A DNA stretch of 17,822 nucleotides, from positions 1 through 17,822 of the forward strand of contig BNUF01000040.1 of the NCBI GenBank assembly GCA_025997155.1, written 5' to 3'. The stretch is from Clostridia bacterium. Its GTDB lineage: Bacteria > Bacillota > Clostridia > Lachnospirales > WQUN01. Below, one piece after another: positions 9,401-14,634 of the stretch. The notes beneath the pieces are model-generated. The model was not told the DNA's origin. It searched no databases and was given only the letters and a program-made list of their open reading frames with translations. The first letter of the stretch is position 1, and the number at the start of each line of letters is the position of its first letter. Position numbers and translations under genes: made by a program.

Positions 9401-9733
9401 CCTGTTCGCGTTGTTCGTGTTCTCTGCCGTTTCGCGTATCTGTTTGAGCGTCACCGCGCCGTTTTCCGCCTTAAGAATCTGAAAAACAAGTTCGTCGCCG
9501 ACTTGCCCCGAAACCTTAGACGCGTCCGCCTCAAACGAGAAATCCGCCTCCGTCCCGAGGACTTTCGCCGCAATCGTCAGCGTCATATTTTTCCCGTCAT
9601 TTTTCGTCACTGTCGCGGTAACGTATGAGTTTGCGCGTTCCGCAAGGGGGTTTTGCCCGTGCGTCTTTGCGTCCACGCGAAACACGCTTGTCGATTTTGC
9701 GGAAACAGCCGATGCTGTGTCGGTCATATTCAT
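6434..9733 (-). CDS. FliK-like flagellar hook-length-control-type protein with internal repeats
   Basis: This 1099-residue protein has no signal peptide and no membrane segments. The C-terminus (about 990-1090) resembles the FliK C-terminal domain: QMPIKLHDK, then KLYMSLNTTYLGNVSLYI and a helix ending in GFGIKGLSMSIES. The N-terminus (about 35-100) is beta-rich (VTATVTKNDGKNMTL). Between them lie about nine degenerate copies of a helix-turn-helix-like unit, roughly 'xxAxxLxxxxIPLTxxNI', near residues 160, 216, 252, 309, 386, 451, 584, 624 and 874. FliK proteins are secreted rulers that set hook length, but are usually 400-600 residues. The ATG has GGGGG six bases upstream. It is the first gene after a sigma-28-type promoter. 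The flagellar role rests on the C-terminal resemblance and context; the repeats have no known function that I can state. Confidence 0.65.
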   Translation of the reverse strand: MNMTDTASAVSAKSTSVFRVDAKTHGQNPLAERANSYVTATVTKNDGKNMTLTIAAKVLGTEADFSFEADASKVSGQVGDELVFQILKAENGAVTLKQIRETAENTNNANRTFAGNLAKELFEKHGFDDDTIAEQKEQKQIMDAVSKVKRRLSAVSQNATRAAIGALASSGLSIEKLNLDALSIVTREAQTDLDLAETGAKLLAEDSENAPDPRQENAAKILQVYNLDASSKNLDKLSAFDDKWQKIQSLTKDEVCSVLSSKKPLTVDNIYIEKFSYYMSDKANSFGLDKEISRFLSEESFQETPENTEWAKRLIEYDIPLTRENMNKALFLSEINKLNDKSVYRTACHNIEIGKNTGDINLYKARTQLLIQDYNNVIERLPKVTANDIQTALSNNVPLTLQNVTAIADGKFEPVFEQNKLPQQTLPIPASKEALAARISLLEIQYKLTVEAATRLANKGININVMPVANALETLRRMERSSYETNFRVMNAPATEENMGKITALYDKIRALPPLTNSVFGDVLTKKIDFSINGLHDSVTRSRKFDAYEAAATRFNQKYGDGFEKVEGQFGDLLKRLGIEKTDDNIRAAQILSKNNIDVNQENLLKVLNIDLKVNSIYNRLHPNIAVDMLKNNLNPAEMHVDEVLEYIDKFNDEYGTSLKDKIAECILEMEDKKELDTSTKDSVLAIYRMLAAIQKNGGAALGVGLRSESTETLGNLFKNTKYYNRHANNVSNMDFVIDDKSLIKTRPNVTKVTAGAIKDMLQNNLMGETNVNMQKAEEAIVAEEIAAKSEPKYEQPAGLSLLNWEHSSLILRDVVPKLNTDILGKFVTENPDFAETTLDKAIERLAKLTEGALDNGANADKYEKMLNELKNVPTQVVQWLSQNAIPVTINNIGATANIVKKKSFIADNLTEIENDIKKSETDKDILREFEEIGEITARDISANALLTRLDEVSQRLSEIEDGVSAADTMKQLRVLQTAVSLQGSLNKQDANNHFQMPIKLHDKIGSADIYVMNENLTEGGEAKLYMSLNTTYLGNVSLYINTAGDNASVKIGVEDLLSLERIQGSLGTLKEAIEGAGFGIKGLSMSIESVRTPKVFKK

Positions 9734-9765
9734 AATTAGCCCCCATAGATTAGTCTATGTTATAT

Positions 9766-9792
9766 TTTTCGGCTAGTTGGGGAAAAATATTA
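9766..9792 (-). promoter_or_regulatory. Sigma-28 (SigD/FliA-type) flagellar promoter
   Basis: On the minus strand TAAT (9792-9789), a 15-base spacer and GCCGAAAA (9773-9766) match the late flagellar consensus TAAA-N15-GCCGATAA at 3 of 4 and 7 of 8 positions. The predicted start near 9759 gives a 26-base leader to the ATG at 9733. It would drive the FliK-like gene, flagellin, fliS and the tRNA. Confidence 0.7.
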
Positions 9793-9805
9793 ACCTTTTC
9801 ATAAT
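9777..9805 (+). promoter_or_regulatory. Possible sigma-A promoter for the FeoA-like gene
   Basis: On the plus strand TTGGGG (9777-9782) and CATAAT (9800-9805) are 17 bases apart, about 35 bases before the ATG at 9841. The -10 is good and the -35 weak. It overlaps the opposing sigma-28-type promoter, so the two could interfere. A TTGACA at 9818-9823 lacks a -10 at the right distance. Confidence 0.3.
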
Positions 9806-9840
9806 AAGATACATATATTGACAGTAAAAACGGTGACAAT

Positions 9841-10047
9841 ATGACACTAAAAGATTTAGAAATCGGCGAAAGCGCGTATATAACAGGGGAAACCTGCCCG
9901 CAGCTGCGAAGACTCGGATTTCGCGGCGGTACGCTTGTCACGGCTTTACACAAAAGTTTTCGCGGCGGGCTTACGGCATATTCGGTTAAAGGAGGGGTTT
10001 TCGCGTTAAGAGACGACGACGCGGCGTGTATTAATTTATATCGATAA
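9841..10047 (+). CDS. feoA: FeoA-like SH3-fold protein
   Basis: The 68-residue product has the FeoA pattern from end to end: MTLKDLEIGESAYI, then LRRLGFRGGTLV, a short beta region GGLTAYSVKGGVFALR, and the closing DDDAACINL. FeoA is a small cytosolic SH3-like protein that assists the ferrous iron transporter FeoB, and related domains occur in metal-dependent regulators. No feoB or regulator is adjacent, so its partner is unknown. It is the only plus-strand gene here. A GGTGA motif lies four bases before the ATG. Its last 17 bases overlap the 3' end of greA on the opposite strand. Confidence 0.8.
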   Translation: MTLKDLEIGESAYITGETCPQLRRLGFRGGTLVTALHKSFRGGLTAYSVKGGVFALRDDDAACINLYR

Positions 10048-10552
10048 TTTTGTATTCAATGTTTCCGTCCGGCGCGTCAACGGTAATTATGTCGCCGACT
10101 TTATGCCCCAAAGGTTCCGCGTCTTCCGCCGATTTCTCGAGAAGAGCCTTGCCGAGCGGCGACTCGTTGGAAATTTTGCCGTTGAAGGGGTCCGCCTCCG
10201 CGCTCCCGACAATCGTATAGTCCTCTTCAGCACCCAGCTCAACGTCCAAAACTCGCACGCTGCTGCCGAGGGTAATCGTGTCCTTAGACGCGCCGCCCTC
10301 GATAACCTTAGCGGTCTTGAGCATATTCTCAAGTTCGACGATACGCGCCTCAATCTGCGCCTGTTCTTCCTTCGCGGAATCATACTCCGCGTTCTCGGAA
10401 AGGTCGCCCTGTCCCCGCGCCTCCTTGATTTTTTCGGCGACTTCCTTGCGGCGAACGCCTTTGAGCTCGCGGAGCTCGGTCTCAAGGTCGCGGTGTCCTT
10501 TTTCGGTAAGAATCGTGCGTTTTTCGCCTGTTTCCGTAAAAATGTCTTCCAT
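10031..10552 (-). CDS. greA: Transcription elongation factor GreA
   Basis: The 173-residue protein stimulates RNA polymerase to cleave backtracked transcripts. The N-terminal coiled coil (about 12-85) includes LTEKGHRDLETELREL and the tip motif GDLSENAEYDSAKEEQ, with acidic residues Asp50 and Glu53 at the positions used to hold the catalytic metal. The C-terminal FKBP-like domain shows ITLGSSVRVLDVE and NESPLGKALLEK. Its length is slightly above the usual 158 because of a short N-terminal extension. The ATG has GAGGAG eight bases upstream. It lies five bases after the ribU stop. Its 3' end overlaps feoA convergently and no terminator is visible. Confidence 0.97.
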   Translation of the reverse strand: MEDIFTETGEKRTILTEKGHRDLETELRELKGVRRKEVAEKIKEARGQGDLSENAEYDSAKEEQAQIEARIVELENMLKTAKVIEGGASKDTITLGSSVRVLDVELGAEEDYTIVGSAEADPFNGKISNESPLGKALLEKSAEDAEPLGHKVGDIITVDAPDGNIEYKIIDIN

Positions 10553-10557
10553 AAGAG

Positions 10558-11145
10558 CTACTCCTCATATTCAATATATTTTGACAACCGTCCGTAAAGA
10601 AACTGTGTCACGAGTATTATTATAATTCCCTTGAAAAGGTTGAACGGGACTATCGTAAAAAGAATCACCTGCGGCAGCGTCTTTACCATAGGGATAATCG
10701 CGGCGCACAGGGCTATTATGGTTTCCTCTGGGATAAATTTTGTGTAAATCGGAAAAAGTATAAAATAATTCGCGAAAGCTCCGACGAACGTCATAGCAAG
10801 CACGCCCGCGAACATAGCAAGCAGAGCTTCGCCGCGTGTTTTGCTTTTTCGGTATATATGCCCCGCCGTGAACACCAAAGAGGCGGTGATAATGAAGTTC
10901 GCGAGTTCGCCGATTCCCGCCGTCGACGTCCTTAGCAAATGGATTAGGTTTTTTATAAGCCCGACAAACACGCCGCACCACGGCCCAAAAGCAAGCGAGC
11001 CAAAGAGAGCGGGAACGTCGGACAGGTCAAGTTTAAGAAAGGACGGAAATATCGGAATCGCAAACTCGAAAAGCATAAGTATAAAGGAAATAGTCGCCAG
11101 CATTGCGGTGACGGTGATTTTTTTTACGCTGAATTTAGGCTTCAT
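10558..11145 (-). CDS. ribU: ECF transporter S component, riboflavin type (RibU-like)
   Basis: The 195-residue membrane protein has about six hydrophobic segments and the RibU-type signature after the first one: KLDLSDVPALFGSLAFGP followed by GLIKNLIHLL and GIGELANFI. The S component binds the vitamin and works with the shared EcfT-EcfA module encoded elsewhere. The ATG at 11145 is preferred over the GTG six codons upstream because GGAGG lies nine bases before the ATG, whereas the GTG sits inside that RBS. No FMN riboswitch fits in the 39-base gap to yigZ, so FMN control at this locus would have to come from further upstream. Riboflavin specificity is inferred from motif similarity. Confidence 0.87.
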   Translation of the reverse strand: MKPKFSVKKITVTAMLATISFILMLFEFAIPIFPSFLKLDLSDVPALFGSLAFGPWCGVFVGLIKNLIHLLRTSTAGIGELANFIITASLVFTAGHIYRKSKTRGEALLAMFAGVLAMTFVGAFANYFILFPIYTKFIPEETIIALCAAIIPMVKTLPQVILFTIVPFNLFKGIIIILVTQFLYGRLSKYIEYEE

Positions 11146-11184
11146 TAAAACAGCCCTCCTCACGGTATCAGTCTACCACAAAAC

Positions 11185-11778
11185 TTATGGTAAGGCAAGG
11201 AAAGTTTTCTCGCCCGCCGAAAAATCCGCGACTTTCTCAAAATCGGAGGGTTTGGCGACCCAGATAGAGAACGTCACGTTTTCCGCATACTCTATGTCCG
11301 TCTTCACGACATTTTTCTTAGACAATTCATATTGTATTTTTGAAACCATATTGTAAGCGACAGTAACCGTCAAATTCTGGCATAACGCCATTTCAACAAG
11401 GTCTTGCCCGCTAAGAACTTCCCTCACCACTCCCGAATATGCGCGGACAAGCCCCGCCGTCCCAAGAAGTACCCCGCCGAAATACCGCGTCACCACAACC
11501 GCCGTGTCGCAAACGCCGAAACTCCGCAAAACGCTAAGCATAGGAGCTCCCGCCGTTCCCGACGGTTCGCCGTCGTCCGAAAATTTCTCCTTGCCGTTCG
11601 CCAGTCGGTACGCGTAGCAATTGTGCCTTGCGTCGTGGTTTTGCCTCTTTATCTTATCCACAAAAGAAACCGCGTCCTCCTCGCCCGAAACGGGGCAAAC
11701 GTAGGCGGTAAATTTCGATTTTTTCTCCGTGAGTTCACCTGAACAGAGAGCTTTAACCGTATTATAACTATTCGTCAG
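11185..11778 (-). CDS. yigZ: YigZ/IMPACT family protein, intact copy, probable CTG start
   Basis: The product (197 residues from the proposed start) is a two-domain YigZ protein. The N-terminal domain shows KKSKFTAYVCPV, HDARHNCYAYR, SDDGEPSGTAGAP and TRYFGGVLLGTAGLVRAY, the family hallmarks. The family is linked to ribosome or translation-associated regulation, but its bacterial role is poorly defined. The frame extends up to ATG codons at 11811/11808, but these have no RBS and lie in a copied tail of the CorC-type gene. A GGAGG lies six bases before CTG 11778, which gives the usual family N-terminus, so I propose a CTG start. The first 428 bases, except 116 missing there, are duplicated at 13023-13371. 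Confidence 0.88.
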   Translation of the reverse strand: MTNSYNTVKALCSGELTEKKSKFTAYVCPVSGEEDAVSFVDKIKRQNHDARHNCYAYRLANGKEKFSDDGEPSGTAGAPMLSVLRSFGVCDTAVVVTRYFGGVLLGTAGLVRAYSGVVREVLSGQDLVEMALCQNLTVTVAYNMVSKIQYELSKKNVVKTDIEYAENVTFSIWVAKPSDFEKVADFSAGEKTFLALP

Positions 11779-11815
11779 ATTTTTCCTCCTCTTCCAGAGA
11801 AACCTCATCAATTTT
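11351..11815. repeat. Long direct repeat, copy A (intact yigZ 5' part plus CorC-gene tail)
   Basis: This 465-base block matches 13023-13371 in the same orientation: 11351-11456 aligns with 13023-13128 and 11573-11815 with 13129-13371. I count 8 mismatches in 349 aligned bases. Besides the yigZ start it carries a 48-base copy of the 3' end of the CorC-type gene (11768-11815), including its stop codon, which has no function here. Confidence 0.93.
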
Positions 11816-11934
11816 TGTCAAAAATGTTGAAGGTTGAAAATTTTTGAGCAAGCGGAGGATTTTAGAAAATACGCCGAATAGTCAAAAAAAACAAGTAACA
11901 AGAGGTTCATTTTGCAAATTTCTTCTAACTGTTC

Positions 11935-12741
11935 TTATTCTATGGTAACATTAGCATATCCGTATGTTGCATATGTAGACTCCAACTCAAATCTCAGTTG
12001 AGCTATTCCTGTCACGTCAATATTAAACTGACGTGCTTTCATATCTGTTGTTACTGGAATTTCGTGTACTAATTTGTCATCCAAATATACATCTAAATGT
12101 CCATACCCAAGGTCGGTACCCTTTGCTACATAACCTAAAATTCCAGTTATTTTTGTGTATTTTTTATTTAACTTATGAGAACTGGCACCACCTTCACCAC
12201 TCAAAGTTAAACCATTATAGTATGTTTCCCCATCTATTTCAAATGAATTTCCATCTGCAAATTTACTTGAATATTCTACTGCTCCGCTTGATTTATATGC
12301 AGGAGAAATATCTACTAAGTATCCGCTGTCCGCAAGAGGGATACTAACTGGAGGGTTGTTTCTAATTTCTTCCAGTTGTGTTCTCAGGGTTGAAATTTCA
12401 CGGTTTGCATCGCTGAAATTATTCTCCGCAGTAGTAAGATTATCTCTGGCTTCTCTTAATTGTTTATTCAATGTTGAAATGTCGTTGTTTGCTTTATTAA
12501 GTTCCATTCGCACACTATTAAATTCATCTTCAAGTTTTGGATTCGTAGGATTTCCTGAATCATCGTCTGGGGGCGGTAATTCACTTGCTTTAGTTTTCCA
12601 ATAGACCACCTCTGTCATTAATTGAGAATTTCGCTCTGTTAATTCACCGTCTGGAGTTTTTGTCCCGTGGTCAAATGAAATCAAGCCTGTCAGAATAGTA
12701 ATGACAATTTCGATTATAATTGTAGCGATAAATTTATTCAT
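11935..12741 (-). CDS. Membrane-anchored coiled-coil protein with NPCBM-like C-terminal domain
   Basis: The 268-residue product has an N-terminal membrane anchor (about 4-23, FIATIIIEIVITILTGLI) and a proline/acidic linker (about 56-68). A predicted coiled coil follows (about 70-128), in which ISTL-x-x-QL-x-E-x-R occurs twice. The beta-rich C-terminal domain (about 138-268) includes YYNGLTLSG, SSHKLNKKYTKITGILGY, LDVYLDDKLVHEIPV and FNIDVTGIAQLRFELES. That last part resembles NPCBM/NEW2 carbohydrate-binding modules found on extracellular glycosidases and surface proteins. A surface or envelope sugar-binding role is therefore possible but unproven. The ATG at 12741 is preferred over an upstream GTG because of the spacing from AAAGGTG. 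It is AT-rich, has its own promoter, and looks acquired. Confidence 0.8.
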   Translation of the reverse strand: MNKFIATIIIEIVITILTGLISFDHGTKTPDGELTERNSQLMTEVVYWKTKASELPPPDDDSGNPTNPKLEDEFNSVRMELNKANNDISTLNKQLREARDNLTTAENNFSDANREISTLRTQLEEIRNNPPVSIPLADSGYLVDISPAYKSSGAVEYSSKFADGNSFEIDGETYYNGLTLSGEGGASSHKLNKKYTKITGILGYVAKGTDLGYGHLDVYLDDKLVHEIPVTTDMKARQFNIDVTGIAQLRFELESTYATYGYANVTIE

Positions 12742-12750
12742 ATTGCACAC

Positions 12751-12885
12751 ACCTTTAGGCTAAACTTGACCCATATCTTTTAAGAACCCATATAAATAGC
12801 CAGTTGCAGGGGATTTATTCGTACTCCCCCAAAGTCCGAATATACTGGGTTTCATAGACTTATAGGTCAAGTTTAGACCTTTAGG
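12751..12885. mobile_element. 117-bp MITE-like element with 9-bp target duplication
   Basis: The element spans 12760-12876. Its ends are perfect 12-bp inverted repeats, CTAAACTTGACC (12760-12771) and GGTCAAGTTTAG (12865-12876). These extend imperfectly to about 31 bases (22 matches), ending in ACCCA/TGGGT. The 9-base sequence ACCTTTAGG flanks it directly on both sides (12751-12759 and 12877-12885), as expected of a target site duplication. It is too short to encode a transposase. It lies in the 5' leader of the NPCBM-like gene, between its promoter and its RBS, and its transcript would form a long hairpin. Confidence 0.75.
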
Positions 12886-12909
12886 CTATATTTTCAAAAA
12901 CCCACGCAT

Positions 12910-12938
12910 ATTATACAACATAAACCTACATAAGTCAA
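12910..12938 (-). promoter_or_regulatory. Near-consensus sigma-A promoter of the NPCBM-like gene
   Basis: On the minus strand TTGACT (12938-12933), a 17-base spacer and a perfect TATAAT (12915-12910) form one of the best promoters in the window. Transcription would start near 12903 and run through the MITE-like element before reaching the ATG at 12741. It would also read on into yigZ, ribU and greA. Confidence 0.8.
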
Positions 12939-12943
12939 CAACA

Positions 12944-12973
12944 CGTTCGTTTCATAGGTTTTGACAACGAACG
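12944..12973. repeat. 8-bp inverted repeat upstream of the insert promoter
   Basis: CGTTCGTT (12944-12951) and AACGAACG (12966-12973) form a perfect inverted repeat with a 14-base spacer. It lies five bases upstream of the -35 box of the NPCBM-like gene. It could be an operator for a dimeric regulator or a small hairpin. Nothing in the sequence decides between these. Confidence 0.4.
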
Positions 12974-13022
12974 AAGCAAAGAATGTACTGATAAGAAAAA
13001 GAAGACAGGAGAATAAAGTTGG

Positions 13023-13334
13023 TTGTAAGCGACAGTAACCGTCAAATTCTGGCATAACGCCATTTAAACAAGGTCTTGCCCCTTAAGAACTTCCCTCACC
13101 ACTCCCGAATATGCGCGGACAAACCCCGTCGTCCGAAAATTTCTCTTTGCCGTTCGCCAGTCGGTACGCGTAGCAATTGTGCCTTGCGTCGTGGTTTTGC
13201 CTCTTTATCTTATCCACAAAAGAAACCGCGTCCTCCTCGCCCGAAACGGGGCAAACGTAGGCGGTAAATTTCGATTTTTTCTCCGTGAGTTCACCTGAAC
13301 AGAGAGCTTTAACCGTCTTATAACTATTCGTCAG
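13023..13334 (-). pseudogene. yigZ: yigZ remnant, internally deleted and 3'-truncated
   Basis: From the same CTG (13334) and GGAGG as the intact copy, this reads the first 70 residues of YigZ through SDDG. A 116-base deletion then shifts the frame, and it reads VCPRIFGSGEGSS before a stop. Homology to yigZ continues past the deletion for another 106 bases and then ends at 13023, so the last third of the gene is missing. The catalytic-looking TRYFGG region is lost. It follows the CorC-type gene directly, overlapping its stop, and was presumably the functional gene before the duplication and insertion. Confidence 0.9.
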
Positions 13335-13371
13335 ATTTTTCCTCCTCTTCCGAAGAAACCTCATCAATTTT
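13023..13371. repeat. Long direct repeat, copy B (degenerate)
   Basis: This 349-base block is the second copy of 11351-11815 and lacks 116 of its bases (11457-11572). It is continuous with the full-length CorC-type gene, so this is the original genomic position of the yigZ 5' end. Homology ends abruptly at 13022, where the AT-rich insert begins. Confidence 0.93.
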
Positions 13372-14628
13372 GGGTATAATTTCCAGTTTAACCTTTTCGA
13401 TACGGTTTTTTTCGATACTTTCAACCGTAAATTTCACGCTGAAATCTTCAAAATCTTCCTCACAAAATTCGCCTTTTTCGGGAATTTCTCCCAAAAGCCC
13501 CAAAACATACCCGCCGATAGAATCGTAATCTTTGGATTCAAAGTTAATCGCTACTTCTTCGTTCACGTCCTCAAGTTTTGTTTCTCCCAAAATAAGATAC
13601 ACATTATCGTCAATTTTTTGAATCTCTAAAAAATCGTCATCGTATTCGTCATAAATCCCGCCGACAATCTTTTCAATCAAATCCTCAAGAGTGACAATGC
13701 CCGACGTGCCGCCGTACTCGTCTAACACAACCGCCATAGGAATCCGTTCTGTACGCATTATAATAAACAGCTGCGAAAGCGGCTTTGTTTCGTATGTAAA
13801 ATACGGCTCGCGCATATAGTTCTTTACGTCGAAGTTCTTTGCGCTCTCGCGGAAAATATCCTTGAGGTACAAAACCCCCACGATTGTATCGATATTTTCA
13901 TGATAAACGGGCAATCTTGAAAAATGCTCGTTCTTGAACACCTTTGTTATCTCCGAAAAAGTCGCGGTATCGGGAATCGCCGAAACGTGCGTCCGCGCAA
14001 CCATAACGTCGGAGGCGTGATAGTCGCCGAATTCGACGATATTGTGCATCATAGTTTTTTCTTCGTGTTCGATAATCCCCTCTTTGTGGCTGACCGTCAC
14101 CATTGTCTTGAGGTCCGCCTCGGTGATTACAGGCGGAGGGTCTTTTTGGTAATTATTGGTAATTATCAGCAAAAAAGTCGTCACCGCGTTAAACATAACA
14201 AAAAAAGGCGTAAAAACAAACACGATAAACATTATCGGGCGTACAACCACGAGAGCGATTTTCTCGGGGTTTTGGGTCGATAACGTTTTCGGGGTTATCT
14301 CGCAAAAAATCAAAATCAGCAACGCGAGCGCGACAGTCGCCGCGCCAAGAGCCGCCGCGCTGTTCCCCGCTATTTTGATTGCTATGGAAGTCGCAATCGC
14401 CGTCGCGCCTATGTTCGCCAGATTATTCCCAATCAGTATGGAACTAAGCAGTTTTTTCGGGTTCTCCAAAATTTCTTGCACCAGTACGGCGTTTTTGCTC
14501 CCCTCGTCCGCGAGGGTCGCCAGCCTGATTTTGTTGATTGACGTGAGAGCCGTTTCTGCGGCGGAAAAAAACGCCGAAAGACATAACAGCACAACTAAAA
14601 CAATACTCTGTTCGGGACCTGCGTCCAC
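13324..14628 (-). CDS. CNNM/CorC-type membrane protein (DUF21, CBS pair, CorC_HlyC domain)
   Basis: The 434-residue protein has an N-terminal DUF21/CNNM membrane domain (about 1-160) with SAFFSAAETALTS and the ITPKTLS motif (111-117). A pair of CBS domains follows (about 205-325), containing RLPVYHENIDTIVGVLYLKD and VVLDEYGGTSGIVTLEDLIE. The C-terminal CorC_HlyC domain (about 340-420) includes DYDSIGGYVLGLLGEIP. Members are implicated in magnesium or other divalent cation efflux; some are annotated as hemolysins without direct support. The acidic tail EEEEKSDE is encoded by the same bases that supply the yigZ RBS. The start is GTG with GGAGTG upstream, six bases after the metA stop, so it is co-transcribed with metA. 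Confidence 0.92.
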   Translation of the reverse strand: MDAGPEQSIVLVVLLCLSAFFSAAETALTSINKIRLATLADEGSKNAVLVQEILENPKKLLSSILIGNNLANIGATAIATSIAIKIAGNSAAALGAATVALALLILIFCEITPKTLSTQNPEKIALVVVRPIMFIVFVFTPFFVMFNAVTTFLLIITNNYQKDPPPVITEADLKTMVTVSHKEGIIEHEEKTMMHNIVEFGDYHASDVMVARTHVSAIPDTATFSEITKVFKNEHFSRLPVYHENIDTIVGVLYLKDIFRESAKNFDVKNYMREPYFTYETKPLSQLFIIMRTERIPMAVVLDEYGGTSGIVTLEDLIEKIVGGIYDEYDDDFLEIQKIDDNVYLILGETKLEDVNEEVAINFESKDYDSIGGYVLGLLGEIPEKGEFCEEDFEDFSVKFTVESIEKNRIEKVKLEIIPKIDEVSSEEEEKSDE

Positions 14629-14634
14629 AAAAAA

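Larger units (their letters stand above)
11816..13022. mobile_element. AT-rich insert between the two yigZ copies
   Basis: This 1207-base unique segment separates the direct repeats. It is much poorer in G+C than its surroundings: 102 of 300 bases at 12001-12300, against 65 of 120 in the CorC-type gene at 14281-14400. It holds one gene, one strong promoter and a MITE-like element. No transposase or integrase is present. The rest (11816-11934) contains only an 8-bp inverted repeat, TCAAAAAT/ATTTTTGA at 11818-11847, right at the repeat boundary. It looks like foreign DNA brought in together with, or by, the duplication. Confidence 0.7.

Noticed and set aside
10087..10485. Minus-strand 132-codon frame inside greA
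   Set aside because: It is the shifted frame of greA, rich in Arg/Ser, with no RBS; greA itself is unambiguous.
11146..11184. FMN riboswitch before the RibU-like gene
   Set aside because: The gap to yigZ is 39 bases, too short, and no conserved RFN elements are present.
11818..11910. Inverted repeat TCAAAAAT/ATTTTTGA (11818-11847) and a T8 run on the minus strand near 11890 as terminators of the insert gene
   Set aside because: The hairpin has no T-run after it and the T-run has no stable stem before it, so neither makes a convincing rho-independent terminator. Read-through into yigZ is likely.
12751..12903. Riboswitch in the leader of the NPCBM-like gene
   Set aside because: The structure is explained by terminal inverted repeats plus an exact 9-base target duplication, and I recognise no known aptamer core in it.
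11816..13022. Complete insertion sequence or phage fragment
   Set aside because: No transposase, integrase, recombinase or phage structural gene is present; only a cargo-like gene and a MITE-like element are seen.
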